Source: Podospora pseudocomata | Taxonomy: Eukaryota; Ascomycota; Sordariomycetes; Sordariales; Podosporaceae | Length of the DNA: 64,000 bases | Reading direction: 5' to 3' | Assembly (NCBI RefSeq): GCF_035222375.1 | Contig: NC_085891.1 | Location: 2,108,001-2,172,000 of the forward strand | Shown here: positions 22,943 through 35,199 of the stretch, piece by piece | How positions within the stretch are numbered: the stretch's first letter is position 1 | Layout of the letters: each line of letters starts with the position of its first letter | Translations under genes and position numbers: made by a program | The notes under the pieces: model-generated | The model's database searches: none | What the model was told of the DNA's origin: nothing | Seen by the model: only the letters and a program-made list of their open reading frames with translations

Positions 22943-24865
22943 TCACCAAACCCCCTGCTCAACCTTTTTCTTCCCCCTCCGCCCACTCTTCTTCTTTGCT
23001 TCCTCCAGCTCCTTGAGCATCTTCTCCTCCTTCCTCTTTTCTTCCTCCCTCTTCTCCCTTTCCACCGCCTCCTCCCTCTCCTCAAACTCTTTCCTCTGCT
23101 CCTCCAGCTCCTTCTCGATGTCGTCCGTCGTCTCAAACTCCTGCTTCGTCTTCTCCTTCACCTCCTCAATCCTCATCGGCTGCTTCACCTCCCCGACCAA
23201 CGCGCTCTTCACCCTCGCCGGATTTTGCCTCTCCTCCCGATTAAATTTCAGCTTGATGTGCTTCCTCGTCTTGCCAGGAAACATTTTCGAAATCAGCTCA
23301 AAGTCCGTCCCGAATCTCGAAAGCGCCCAGTAAAACTGGTCAGTGTCGGCGTCGGACCATTGACCTGGTTTCAGGGCGCGACGGAGATAAGTCTGCTGGG
23401 TGGTGTGATTGGTGAAATCATTGACTTCCACCTCTTCCAGATTCCCCTCCGCTTCTCTCGCTCTGGCATGCCGATCAATTTGGAGAGATGACTGGTTGAG
23501 CACGATTTCTCCGTCAATGATCTGGTATTGTTCTCCTACCAGGGCTGTCACTGCCACCGGGCGGGCAAGCCCCCCTTCATCATCATCATTACCCCCCGGC
23601 AAGGGGGTGTCGGCGTTCAAAGTTTGAGGTTGCCCATCATTGTCGTTGTTTTCCCCACCCTCCTCGGTACCATTACCCCTCCCCTTCTTCCTCTTCTCAT
23701 TCGCCTTCAGTTTCTTCACCCGTTCCCTCTCCAAAAGGGTATCATGAAGAGAAAACTTCTTGCCGATCCGGAGGTCCTTGGCTAGGTCGGCCATTTTGAA
23801 CTCGTCTTCGTCTACAACTTGCTCTTCGGCGTTTTCGGGTGTTACCTCACGCTGAGCACGTGGGGCGCGGGAGTTGGCTCGGGATTGGGTTTCTTCTCCT
23901 TCGGGGGTCTCCCCGTCTTCGGCGGCGACTGCGGCCTTGGTGTGTTTTTGATGGTGTTTTTTGGCTGTTTTGGCGGCTTGGTATGCTTCGTAGCCTTCCT
24001 CGCCTGGGAGGGGGGCGGCTCGTCTGCGGGCTCGCTTTCTTGGGGCGGGGGTGCTTGTGTTTGCTTCGCCGGCCTCCTCATTCTCAGCTGTTTCTGCAGC
24101 GGGTTCTTCGATGGCTGTGTCGGCTTTGCGTTTCCGGGGGACCCGGGGCTTGGGTTTGGGCTTCGGCTTTGGGGCTTGGGATGGTCCAGAGGTGCTCGGT
24201 TCGGGTGGTTGAGAGGGACCAGACGTGGGTTCGGCGGGCTGCTCAGCTACAGGCTCAACGGAGGCGACAACATCTTCTGTGCTAGGTATAGCTTCTTCGG
24301 GGGGTGGAGCTTCAGAGATAGTCGATGCTCCTGAGGAGGAGGTAGCTGATGAAGCTTGCTCGGGCACCGAAGGCGTAGGCGCAGGGGTGAGCGCCGGGGC
24401 AGGAGCTGCTGGAGGAGGAACTGACACAGCGGCCGATTTCGACGCTCTCACGGGTTTAGGTGCGGTTGGACGGGCATGCCTGGGCGATACCGGCGTGGGC
24501 AATGGAGCAGTTGACGCCGGGGTCTCGGCCTGAGAGGGTGTAGCATCATCCTGGCTCTGGATACTTGATACTCCTGCAGCAGAAGTCGTGGTGCTAATTG
24601 GTGACGGCTCTCTCACTTCAGAGTGCTGTGTCTGGCCCTGAGCTGAAGGTGTCTCGACATCTTGAGGAGGGGCATTGTCGACGGCCGGAGGAGCGGCCTC
24701 AGTAGGGGCGCTGGGTGGGGGCGGGGTCGGGTTTGCGTCCTCTTGCTGAGAGGCAGCTGGAGTAGAAGCTGGTGTATTCGAGGAGGAAGGCCCCGAGGCA
24801 GGAGGAGGGCGTTTCCCTTTCGGCTTGGGTCCCGGCTTGAACTTGCTCTTGTTGTTCGCCAACAT
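22943..24865 (-). CDS. bdp1: TFIIIB subunit Bdp1 (B'')
   Basis: A single exon encodes 640 aa, from an ATG at 24865-24863 to TGA. Bdp1 joins TBP and Brf1 in TFIIIB and is needed to open promoters for RNA polymerase III (tRNA, 5S, U6). The first 330 residues are Pro/Ala/Ser-rich and disordered, with basic KPKPKPRVPRKRK patches. The conserved core follows: MADLAKDLRIGKKFSLHDTL, the segment around VNDFTNHTTQQTYLRR, then the extended SANT domain (about 490-550) with QWSDADTDQFYWALSRFGTD and ISKMFPGKTRKHIKLKFNRE. The C-terminus is a charged Glu/Lys/Arg coiled-coil-like helix. Core and order match Bdp1 across fungi. It is divergently transcribed from bre1 with 619 bp between the two starts. Confidence 0.95.
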   Translation of the reverse strand: MLANNKSKFKPGPKPKGKRPPPASGPSSSNTPASTPAASQQEDANPTPPPPSAPTEAAPPAVDNAPPQDVETPSAQGQTQHSEVREPSPISTTTSAAGVSSIQSQDDATPSQAETPASTAPLPTPVSPRHARPTAPKPVRASKSAAVSVPPPAAPAPALTPAPTPSVPEQASSATSSSGASTISEAPPPEEAIPSTEDVVASVEPVAEQPAEPTSGPSQPPEPSTSGPSQAPKPKPKPKPRVPRKRKADTAIEEPAAETAENEEAGEANTSTPAPRKRARRRAAPLPGEEGYEAYQAAKTAKKHHQKHTKAAVAAEDGETPEGEETQSRANSRAPRAQREVTPENAEEQVVDEDEFKMADLAKDLRIGKKFSLHDTLLERERVKKLKANEKRKKGRGNGTEEGGENNDNDGQPQTLNADTPLPGGNDDDEGGLARPVAVTALVGEQYQIIDGEIVLNQSSLQIDRHARAREAEGNLEEVEVNDFTNHTTQQTYLRRALKPGQWSDADTDQFYWALSRFGTDFELISKMFPGKTRKHIKLKFNREERQNPARVKSALVGEVKQPMRIEEVKEKTKQEFETTDDIEKELEEQRKEFEEREEAVEREKREEEKRKEEKMLKELEEAKKKSGRRGKKKVEQGVW

Positions 24866-25484
24866 CGTGCTAACTCACTGCCCCGCACTGGGCACCTTTG
24901 TGGCCTTTGAGTTACCGAAATCCACGGCAGTCTTGGGGCATTTGCCGCCGGTCGGGTCGCTGATTGCCGCCGCAATAAATGATGTCAAAAAGCCAAATAG
25001 ATGTCTTCGCGAGAAGAATCAAATTGGCGTGCTTCTGAGCAGTGGGATCTAGTTGATGGTTTCGGGAGTGATGGCTGGCCGAGTGGAAAAGTGTTGGATT
25101 AGGTGAAAAGCACGTCGGAACAGAGCTGGGACGCGCATAAGAAATGCAGTCCCCACCAAGCTGCCCCGCTAGAGCCGAAACAGGACTAGCGGCCTCAAAA
25201 AGGAGCCATCTCTGGGAATTCCTTGGCGAACTTGCAGTCGAAGTCAGCGGGCTCTCTTTCTCTCTTGTCTCTGCTTCTTCCAATTCCAAACTCGCTCACG
25301 CTCCCACGCTCATTCATTCTTCCCATCATTGGGGCACCGCCGGGCCACACAGACGCCGAAACCCACTGACCCAGATTTCCACTCGTACTTTATTTTAATC
25401 ATCTTAATCTTTTCCCCCCGCCCTGATCGACCCTTTCCTTTGGCTTTTGCAAGTCAAAAATCCAAATCTCGCGCGGCCATTCTG
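24866..25484. promoter_or_regulatory. Shared divergent promoter region bdp1 / bre1
   Basis: The 619 bp between the two start codons must hold both promoters and leaders. The bre1 side is pyrimidine-rich (TTTTCCCCCCGCCC near 25410). No clear TATA box is seen for either gene. Confidence 0.6.
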
Positions 25485-28249
25485 ATGCCGGTTGCCACCT
25501 CCCCGTCCGCGTTGCCTCGTCCGTCCAGCTTTGCCAAGATGGAGGACAGGAAGAGACCCGCGTCCGGCGCGGTCGACGAAGTAGCTCCCCCGAGCAAGCG
25601 CCATCAGGTCAACGGCAGCGGAAAGTCCAAGGATGACTCTGGCGACATGAAAGAAGAGGCCTGGATTGAGGTGAGTCGTCACACGACAGCCGTCCCTCCC
25701 CCCCCCCGCGTCATCACCACCTGCCCCGGCCATCCAGCATCCTCTCTCCTATACCCATCCCTCCTCATTCCTATTCCGGCACTCATCGAGCAGGCCACTC
25801 GGACCCCTGCTCTGCCATCGCGCGCCAACCAGTTTGCGGCCCTGCCGAGTGATGGGTGACAGTCTCCATCCAGCGCGATGTTTCTGCACGAGTTGCTCGC
25901 CTTGACCGCGGCTAATGCGTGGCCTGCTGCCAAATAAACAGCGCGCCCGAGTTCTACCAGGTTTCTTCTAGTGTCTCATCACTGCTCATCACTCTTACTT
26001 CGCTGCCTCTCCGCTACGATGTGTATACACGTTCCTCTCGGCCGAGTGCTAGGGTGATGGTTTTGGCTGACAAGTTTGCGGTACATGTAGGAATATACCA
26101 AAGGCGCCATATATCGCCAGATGCAAGAGTACAAACGAGAAAAAGCAAGCCTTGAGAGTCGCGTACAGGAGCTCGAAAAGAACCACACCGACCACGACGA
26201 CCATATCCGAGTTGTCGACGCCTGGCTACATCAGGTGAGTTTGCTGCCACATTCTTCCGTCCGGAACACCGCAGCTAATGCGCCACAACTAGTTACTGCA
26301 AGAAATAGAGTTACTCGTCGATGGCACAGTATCATCTCGCTCTCCGTCAGGTACGAAATCCTTGCCAAGTCTTATCCAGTATCCACTTCTAACTTTGTTA
26401 GACTCGCCATTCCCATCGTCAACCGCACTCGGCTTTAAGGACAGCAAGGAGTTCCAGAGACATCTGGGTGACAAGGGCAAAGCTTTCAAATCCAAGGCCG
26501 AATCTATTTTTCAGCGTCTAGCAAGCTCACGTGGCGAGGTAAAGCCAGACGTTGCCAAGCTTGAATCTCAGCTCAAGACGGCACTCGCGCAACAAAAGGA
26601 GTTACACCTGAAGCTGGACAGGCTCGAGTCGGATAAGGCGCTTCTCTCGGAACAATATGACCAAGCAACGCTGAAAGCAATCAAGGCGGAGAGAAAACTA
26701 GACCGTGTGAGAAGCGTCCAGGTTCAAAAGCTGGAACAAAAGGCCCTGGCCAGTGCGACGACACGGCCAGTCAAGACGGAGGAAAATGGTGATTCTTCCG
26801 ACGACACCGATGGCAACACCAGCGAGTTGAGGGCACTTTACAAGGAGGCGCAAGCTGTTGTCAACAGGCAAAAGTTGCAGATCGAGGCCATTATCTCCGA
26901 AAACAAGGCCCTCATGGAAGAAAACTCGACCTTCAAAACAAAAAGGGAAAGTGTCTCTGATGAAGATTATGTTCGAACAGACGTTTTCAAGCATTTCAAG
27001 CTCCAGAATGAGGATCTTATCAAGCGCATCAACCATCTGGAAGCCACTAACAAGCAGCTGCGCGAGGAGGCCGAGAAGCTACGAGCAGAAAGGTCTGACT
27101 GGCAAGTTAAGGTGGAAGCCGAGGCTCAGCTCGTAGTGTCCGAGGCGGAGGACCAAATACAGGCAAAGGATCAGGACCTTACGCGGATTCGAGCTGCCAG
27201 AGACGACTTGGTAGCTGAGTTGGCCATGCGCAAGGCCGCTCAGGATCAAGAAAGGGCTGCCTTGGATCAAATGAAGGAACTCGTGAACGCCAAGATGGAT
27301 CGCATCACCCAACTTGAATCTGAGCTGGAACGACTGCGACCAAGTGAGGACGTGGTCATGACCGACGCGCAACCGAATCTCGAATCTTTGTCGATTGAGG
27401 AGCTCCGGGCAAAGTGCGCCAAACTCGAGAAGGACTATGCCTCGATCAATGCGGAACTTCCGCTTCTGGAGAAGTCGTACAAAAAGGCCATGGTGCTCGC
27501 GCATTCCAAAACCATGGACAACAACGCTGTCGAAGAGCGCATCAACACGCTCATGGCCGAGAAAGCCAAAGCGGACCAGAAGTACTTTGCGGCACGGAAA
27601 GACATGGATATTCGGCTTCAGGAGATCCGTACCTTGCGTTCGCAAAACTCAAGGAGCTCCGAAATCATCGCACAGCTCAAGGACGTGGAGCATTCCACGA
27701 GAAGTGTCATCAGCAACCTGGAGAAGCAAATTGCAACTCTCAAGACCGAGGCCGCAAGCATGGCAGCGGAGAAGAAGAGGCTTGAGTTGTTGACAGCGGA
27801 AGCGACCAGAAGAGCCGACTCGGTCAAGGGCCAGATTGCCAACTTGACCGAACTGCTCAAGACCAAGGACGCCACAGTGGCTAGCATGAAGGAGCAAACT
27901 ATGAGCCGGGAGCAAGAGCTGGACAAGATCAAGGCACGGTTAGAGGAGAAGAACTCGGAAATTAGCAAACTGAGGGCCAAGTGTCGCGGCAACTCAACCG
28001 ATGAAGAGGAGGCTTTGCGGGTAGGTTTTTTTTCGTCTGTCATGCGCATGAGAACGGAAGCTAACATTTTGACAGAACTTGGTTATTTGCTCTGTTTGCC
28101 GCAGCAATTTCAAAAACACGATACTGAAGGGATGTGGTCATGTTTTCTGCAACAGCTGCGTGGACGACCGGCTGGCCAACCGAATGCGCAAGTGCCCGAG
28201 CTGCAACAAGGCGTTTGACCGATCCGATGCCATGGCGGCCCACCTTTAG
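25485..28249 (+). CDS. bre1: E3 ubiquitin-protein ligase Bre1 (histone H2B)
   Basis: Exons are 25485..25670, 26091..26234, 26293..26350, 26402..28020 and 28076..28249; the product is 726 aa. Bre1 with Rad6 mono-ubiquitylates H2B, a mark required for H3K4 and K79 methylation. After a basic N-terminus ([15 protein letters not shown]) comes the conserved [18 protein letters not shown], then about 560 residues of nearly continuous coiled coil. The C-terminal C3HC4 RING is complete: [13 protein letters not shown] and CPSC with correct spacing, ending [11 protein letters not shown] close to the C-terminus as in the family. The last intron (55 nt) lies just before the RING. Intron 1 is unusually long for this window (420 nt). 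The start is the first ATG of the open frame; a second in-frame ATG at 25539 (MEDRKRP) could be used instead. Confidence 0.93.
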
Positions 28250-29089
28250 GCTCGTTCTGGGGCTGACCTGGATGAAATCGGGCGCAGATTTGGGCCAGGG
28301 AGGAAGGATGAGAGAGAGGGGGAAGACGAGTAGGCTCTGTTGTTTCTAGCTCTTGTCGTCTCCGGGTCCGTCGCCGCCTTGAACACCGCCATATCTTCAC
28401 CATTGCCAAACTCGTCAGCCTGATTGCCCTTGGTTCAGGCTCACGAGAAGAATCGACCTGAACGATGGATCGACGCGGGCTGCGCAGTTTTGGTCCATTG
28501 GTCTCTGGACGCCGTTATCGAAACGATTTATCACTATGACACTGCAGAAACAGCGGAGGGAGAAGAAGCTTGAAAGGGGTGATAATTTTCGTTTCTGTTG
28601 ATGCTTGGATCTCTTCGCCACACAAAGCGTTTTGTAATTCTACCGTGTGAGAGTAGTACGAATAAGTTTTTTCTAGTTTTACTCTTTGCGGCTCGGCATC
28701 CTTGGGTCTGGCTACCATGCCTTGGCTTCTGGCTCTTGATATTTTCGCATTACATTTTTCTCCTTGGTGAGATGGGGGACAAGGAAAAGAAATGAGAGGA
28801 GAAGGCAGGATATAGATGGCAGGGAGTTATTAGGCATATCATCATTTTTTTCCTGCTGTGTTGGGTGGGATTGGCTGGGATGGGGAGTTGAGTATAAGGG
28901 TGGTGATGAGTGCTTTTATATAGGGATTGATATTCTGCCAGCCTTTGCTAAAGTTTTGGGAGGTATATCAGAAAGAAAGAAGGAAGGAAGGGGAAGTAGT
29001 GTACAAAGTAAAACAACATTCAACGCCTCTTGTTACTTGTTAGATGATTGTTTGTCTAGGCATCTATACCATCGTGCCGTGTCTTCTGT
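28250..29089. other. Intergenic, convergent 3' regions
   Basis: This lies between the stops of bre1 (plus) and the SARAF-like gene (minus). G/A- and T-rich tracts occur around 28760-29010. No gene is seen. Confidence 0.55.
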
Positions 29090-30210
29090 CTATCTCCTCG
29101 AAGTAGACCCATACCCAGTGCTTTCATGACTTGGTCCAGAACTCCCCGAGCCAGACGACCTCGACGGTCCAGCAGCACCACCGCCCCAACCGCTCCCCCC
29201 ACCTCCAAACCTGCTCGACCCGCCGCGGTAGTTGTCCTCATAATTGCTGTTGTTATACCCCCCGAAAGCACTGGAATTATTCCCCCTCCTCTGCCCAGCC
29301 ATATACCCCCCCGCCGCCCCCGACGCCAGCCCCGTCCAAAACCCCGGCCGCCAGCCCTGTCCCTGCTGTTGTGGCTGTCTGGAACTCGAACTCGTTGTTT
29401 TCGGGCGTCTAGCCCCCGTTCCTGAACCAGAACCAGGGTAAGGAGGAGGCGGATCGTCATCGTCATCGTTGTTACCCCCCCACCCCGAACCGTAACCCCC
29501 TCCTGTCCGTGGTTGTCTCCTCTGCCCATTGGCAGTATTATCCCTCGCCCCCCTCCAGGCCCCCCAGATAATCCACACCACCACTCCGACAAAAATGATT
29601 CCGAAGAGTACACCCCCCCAATCTGTTTCAGTCTTGTCGTTCATCAACAGACCTGGTTTGAAGTACAAACCAGGGTGTTCCTGCCTGCCTTGATCGGTGA
29701 GCTGTAAAGTGTACTCCACCCCGCAACTCCCTTTTAGGACATAAGGGTCATCCGGGGAATCGTACCCCTCGCAAATAACCTCTGTCCTGTCGAGGCGGAG
29801 GGTGGGGGGCAGGGAGGCGGTGCAAGACCATTCTATGTCTTCGGATGTGTAAGAAGAGCCGGTGTTGAGGCAGCGCATGGTTGTGATGGAGGAGGCTTCG
29901 GGGAGGGAGCAGAGTTTGGGCGGGGATGTACATTTTAGTTGGGGGATGGGGGAGACGCGGCGGGAGGTGGTTTTGGAGTGGGAGTTTAAGGTGAGACTTT
30001 TAACCTGTGGAAGTGTCAGTAAAGAGGGGGGCCATCAAGCTGGGACTGGTGGATAGATAGAAAGGGGTGGGAATTGGCGGAGAAAAAGGGGCGTACTTGG
30101 GAGAGGAGAATGGCGTTCTTAGGTTTGGCTGCTGCTGTTGCTTGGCCTGAGAAGGAAAGGAGGGCCGTGGCGGCGAGGAGGGCCGCGGGGTTGGAGAGGA
30201 GGTGGTGCAT
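29090..30210 (-). CDS. SARAF-like ER membrane protein (store-operated calcium entry regulator family)
   Basis: Minus-strand exons are 30210..30097 and 30004..29090 (92-nt intron); the product is 342 aa. Residues 1-28 form a signal peptide (LLAATALLSFSGQATA). The luminal part has the Cys-containing pattern of SARAF/TMEM66: VKSLTL near the start, MRCLNTGSSYTSEDIEWSC, LDRTEVICEGYDSPDDPYVL and GSCGVEYTLQLT. One TM helix follows (GGVLFGIIFVGVVVWIIW, about 183-200), then a cytosolic Gly/Arg/Ser/Pro-rich tail of about 140 residues. In animals SARAF sits in the ER membrane and promotes slow inactivation of STIM/Orai calcium entry. Fungi generally lack STIM and Orai, so the fungal partner is unknown. 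Secretory targeting and topology are clear; a calcium role is inferred from the family. Confidence 0.88.
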
Positions 30211-31136
30211 GTTGGTGGTTGAGGGTTGGTGATAGCCTCAATCTAAGCTTGGAGATATAGCAAAACTTGAGGTGTAGGCCAAGTGAGTAAGAACGGGAGC
30301 GATTGGCAGCCTCGGCTCGGTTTCTTTGTCCAAACTGTCAACCTCTCCTCACACACGCACTGTAGCCTCGTCAGTCACAACACACTCCAAAAGGCCAGAT
30401 ATCTGATGATTACCACCTATTCTTCAGTTAGTGCTTGTCCAGAAATTATAAACACGCCCGGACTTACAAACTGTTCTGGTAGAAAACCTGATAAAAATTG
30501 CGCGTAGCAGATGTAGTTAAGTGAATGAATGTGGTGTAGTAGGGAAATAAGTTGGGTAGTGATAAGTGGGGCCACCAAGTGGTCGTAAGCTCACTCAACT
30601 CACTTCGCTGGCAGTTAAAATGCAGTGGCGAATGGCCGTCTTTTGAACACGTCAACCGCTTCTACAGCATCAAACAGAATAGGTCATGAGCGTGAGGCAA
30701 CTAGGCGACTTTGTAGCAAAATTCCCGTCTCATTTTGATACCATCTCGCAGTCCTTCCTCTACAAGGCTAGACTGCCACCTTATCTCATCTCATCTGAAC
30801 CACCGACAGCATACCACAGTATGGGCGTGCCAAGCTTGTAACGTTATCAACGAACGGGTTGCCTCACTTTATTTCACTAAAGAAATCAAGCGTCTGATGA
30901 AGCTGTCATAATAATTTTTACAATTACAGCACTGAGTAGCGCATACAACACACACTCTTGCCTTCCCATCCATCTATATAATAACCTAGTAAATGTGTAA
31001 AATGTGTACTCGAACCAGACGCGGAAATATACCAACCCAAACGCCTCGCCTTTTTGGTTTGACTTGCTTGCTTGCTAAGTGGGATATCTCGAAAAACGGC
31101 AGCCAAAAACAAACTCTACTTCTACTTGAAACAAAA
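30211..31136. other. Intergenic: SARAF-like promoter and ABC transporter 3' region
   Basis: This is the upstream region of the SARAF-like gene and the downstream region of the transporter gene. No gene is seen; sequence turns AT-rich toward 30900-30990. Confidence 0.55.
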
Positions 31137-34100
31137 TCACCGGTTCTTCTCCAAACTCTGCAAGTTGACCAACTCGGCATATCTGCCGTTGGCCTTCATC
31201 AACTCAGAGTGACTTCCCTTCTCCACTATTCTCCCCTGATCAAACACATAAATGATATCCGCCTTTTGAATCGTGCTCAGTCTGTGCGCCACCGCAATTG
31301 TCGTTCTCCCCTTGGCAGCCTTGTCCAAAGCAGCCTGCACAACGTGTTCAGACTCGGAGTCAAGCGCCGAAGTAGCCTCGTCAAGAAGCAAAATCTTGGG
31401 ATCGCGGACCAAGGCACGAGCAATAGCGATACGCTGCTTCTGGCCACCGCTGAGCAGAGCACCCTTGGAACCAACAACAGTATTGAATCCGTCAGGAAGC
31501 GAGAGAATAAAGTCATAAATGTTGGCTTCCTGGCAGGCAAACTTGATCTGCTCATCAGACACCTCATAGGGTGCACCGAGCAAGATGTTTTCCTTGATGG
31601 TGCCCTGATACAGTGTAGGCTCCTGAGACACGAGGGCAATGAAGCTGCGGTACTCGTTGATGTTGAGAGTGCTAATCTCCTTGCCGTCGACAAAGATACC
31701 ACCAGCGAGAGGGTCGTAGAAGCGTTCCAGAAGAGCGATGGTGGTCGATTTGCCGCATCCAGAGGCACCGACAAGAGCAACATACTGACCAGGCGAGATG
31801 GTGAGGTTGAGCCCACGCAGGACAGGCTGCTCGGGTCTAGTAGGGTACCTAAAGTGAACATCGCGGAACTCCAAGCTCCCTTCGATGGCCTCAACCTTGT
31901 CGCCGTCCTCGGACCAAGTATCGATAGTCGGCTTCATGTCGAACAGAGTCTTGAGGTTGCGAGAGGCCTCGGCCGCCTTGCCCATGTCGGGAGCAAAAGA
32001 GAACACCGAGCCGGCAGACTGAGCACCGAAGATGACAGAGGTAAAGACCAGGAAGAACTGGAACATGTCGTACTCGTACTTGGCGATCAAAGTACCGCCG
32101 TACCAGAAACCGAGCGCAAAGGCCAAGAACATGAGCGACTGAGAGCCGGCATACAGCAAACTCGACTTCAAGACCGAGATAAGACTGGCGCGTTGCTGAA
32201 TAGCCAATGACTCGCGATAGTTGCGAAGCACATCCTGCTCCCGAGTGAGCGAAGCAACGGTGCGAATGGCAGTGATGGCCTCGGAAGCAAAGCTGGCGGA
32301 GCCCTGGTAGGCACGCTTTGCGCGGCGTTGATAGTGAGCAAGCATCCAGAACCGGAAGAAACCGCATCCGATAAGGAGAGGCATGGTAGCAATGCAGACC
32401 AAAGCCAACTTCCAGCCTATGGCAAGCGCAACGGTGCAAGCAGCAATGAGTGTCGAGGTGACCATGATCAAAGTGCCCAAAGTAGAACCGCTCAAGCCAG
32501 CAACATGTGTCGTTTCAGTGCTCAAGAACGAGGTGAGAGCACCAGCCGAATGTTCATCGGTATCAAAGTACTCGACATCCTGGCGGAGCATGGTGCGGAA
32601 AGACCTGTCGCGAACACGGTGGATGAGACGCTCACTGCACTTCGCAAAGACGATGCCTTGGGCCGTGAAAGCGATGAACATGACGAGGGCTAACATCAAG
32701 TACATGAGGCACCAGAAAGAGGCTTCAGATTTCATAAAGTCTCTGGCCTCTTGGGTCGTGGGGGGAATAGACCTGAAAAATATCAGCTATGGTCGAATGC
32801 ACAACAAACAGGAAAACTTACAAGGCAGTGATAAGCTTGGCGAAGAAGACAGCCTGGGTCGGATTACCCAGACCGCAGATAGCAGAAAAGAATAGACCAA
32901 TCAACATGAGCTTCCACTCCTTCTTGTTGAAGCTGGCAATCACCTTGATCAGAGTCCACAAGCTATATTTATTGGGAGTGGCCTTGGCACGTCCGGCCAA
33001 TGCCATGGAGCTGACACTCTGGGTCGACTTGCTCCTGTTGAGTTTGGCATTGATATCGTCCTCTGGGTCCTCGGGGACACCCTCCTGTTTCTGGGCGGCG
33101 GATGCCTTGCGGATAAGAGCAGCTTCCTCTTCCTCGTTGATGGCCTCCTCTTCCTCAGCAGTCATCTCATTGACAGCGGCGATAGCCTGAGCGGTAACCA
33201 AGTTGTAGTATGAGCCACGCTTTTCCAAGAGCTCGTCGTGTGTACCCTGTTCGACGATCTTGCCCTGGGTCATGACCACAATGTTGTGAGCATCTTTGAT
33301 GGTTGACAACCGATGAGCAATGGTGATGGTGGTACGGCCTTCAGAAGCAACCTCCAGAGCAGCCTGTACAACGCCCTCAGACTTGGTATCCAATGCGCTG
33401 GTGGCCTCATCAAGGAGCAAAATCTTGGGATCCGACACCACAGCACGAGCGATAGCAATGCGTTGCCTCTGGCCGCCACTGAGGAGAAAACCACGTTCAC
33501 CAACGTTTGTTTCGTAGCCTTCAGGAAGAGATGTGATGAAGTCGTGAGCGTTGGCCTTCCTGGCAGCGTCCTCGATGAGCTCTCTCTGCTTTTCAGGGCC
33601 CTCATTTTCCCACTTGGTACCAATCAAACCGTGGCGAATGTTTTCGTAGATGGTAGTGCCGAAGAGTGTTGGTTCCTGAGAGACAAGGGCAATCTGCTGG
33701 CGCAACCAGCGGAGGTTCAGAGTGGAAATGTCGACACCATCCAAATACACAGTTCCTTCGATAGGCGCGTAGAATCGCTCGACCAGACCAATGATAGTCG
33801 ACTTGCCACTGCCGGAAGCTCCAACAAGCGCGGTGACCTTGCCAGCAGGAATCTCGAGGGTGACGTCGTCCATGACCACAACCTCAGGACGGGAAGGGTA
33901 GATGTGCTTGATGTTTTCGAGACGAATGGTTCCCTCCACCTTCTCGAGCTTGATGCCGTCGTCAGTCGATGGATCGATCGGGGAGATACGGTCAATGGTG
34001 CTGTAGATCTTGGCGGCGGCACCGAGAGCGGTGGTAAAGGCCTGCATGTTAGGCGCGACGTTGCCCAAGTTGAAGGCGCCCATCATGACAGCCATCATGA

Positions 34101-35199
34101 CGATCAGGATCTTGCTGAGCGTCGTGGAGCCGTCAAGCAAGAAGACCGAGCCCATCCAAAAAGCAAGGCCGTAGTTTAGATACAGAATAAGCATCATACC
34201 AGCAACCATGACGCCCAGAACACTCTTGAGCTTGAAGCCGAAGAACTCGGCCTTGATGAGGTGAACATCATACTGCTTAGCGAGGCGATCCTGGGTGCCA
34301 AAGGCAACGGCGTTGCGGACACTGCTAATGACCTCCTCGGCCACCGAACCACCCTGAGCGTAGGCACTGATGTTTTGCCTAGAATACTTAACAATGAACG
34401 TTGAGCCAGTGCCCATAACCAGCAAGAGAGCCACGACAGTGCTCATAAGAATAAGAGTCAACTTCCAGTAGCTCACAAAGCCGATGACGAAGGCAGCAAC
34501 GAAAGTGGCGACGGCTTGGAGCGTCAAGCCAACCTTCTCCGAGATTCCTTCCTGGATGAGATTGGTGTCGGCCGTGATGCGTGTGGTGACCTCACCAGCG
34601 CCGAGCTTGTCGAAGAAACCGATGTTCTGCTTCATGCAGCTTTCCAAATAGTGCTCGCGAATCTTGGCGCTGATATGCTCGCCGCAGTAGATGAATCCAA
34701 CTGTAGCAACATAAGATGTAACGAACTCCCCAATGGCCAGATATACGAAGTAAAGGCACAATGATCCAAGCTCGCTGGTGAACTCATCGTAAGACAGGTT
34801 GCTGCCGGGTGTGAAATAATCCTGGAAAGTGCCCTGAAGATTGCCAAAAACGACCGTCATCAATGGCAAAGCGGCTCCAGAGGCAATGGCGCATATCGCC
34901 GAAACAACCAAGATGATGATGTCGTTGCGCGACGAATAACGGTACAGTGTCGCAACTCCAACTTTGATATCGGGGGTGTAGACCTGATCCCTCAGGATCT
35001 TGGCCTCCCTCTCTGGGAGGTGCTTGAAGGGGTCGGCCTCCTTGTCATCGTCTGCTTCTGGTGGGGGTGCGACGACCTTGCTGTCGAGCTTCTTAAGATC
35101 TGCTGAAGGACTGACGTCTCTGGATTCTTGAATTTTGGGGCTCTCAGGTGAGACGGCGCGGGTCGGTTCCGACTTTTCTGAGTACTGATCGGCTGCCAT
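31137..35199 (-). CDS. Full-size ABCB (MDR/P-glycoprotein type) transporter
   Basis: Minus-strand exons are 35199..32822 and 32772..31137, separated by a 49-nt intron; the product is 1337 aa with TMD-NBD-TMD-NBD order. An N-terminal cytosolic tail of about 95 residues precedes the first six-helix domain. NBD1 has Walker A GASGSGKST (about 461), signature LSGGQRQR (about 573) and Walker B ILLLDEATSALD (about 593). NBD2 has GASGCGKST (about 1131), LSGGQKQR (about 1235) and ILLLDEATSALDSES (about 1253). Both ATP sites look intact. A charged linker with a run of Glu (EEEEAINEEEEAAL) joins the halves. Size and motifs match fungal MDR1-type exporters such as Pmd1/Mdr1; lipid, peptide or drug substrates cannot be told from sequence. 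No biosynthetic genes lie next to it. Confidence 0.95.

Noticed and set aside
25940-25962. Possible 19-nt mini-exon inside bre1 intron 1
   Set aside because: AG and GT flank it, but including it shifts the frame before the conserved [10 protein letters not shown]; excluded.
30993-32210. 405-codon open frame on the plus strand
   Set aside because: Antisense to the second half of the ABC transporter, with no recognisable domain.
33313-34179. 288-codon open frame on the plus strand
   Set aside because: Antisense to NBD1 of the ABC transporter.
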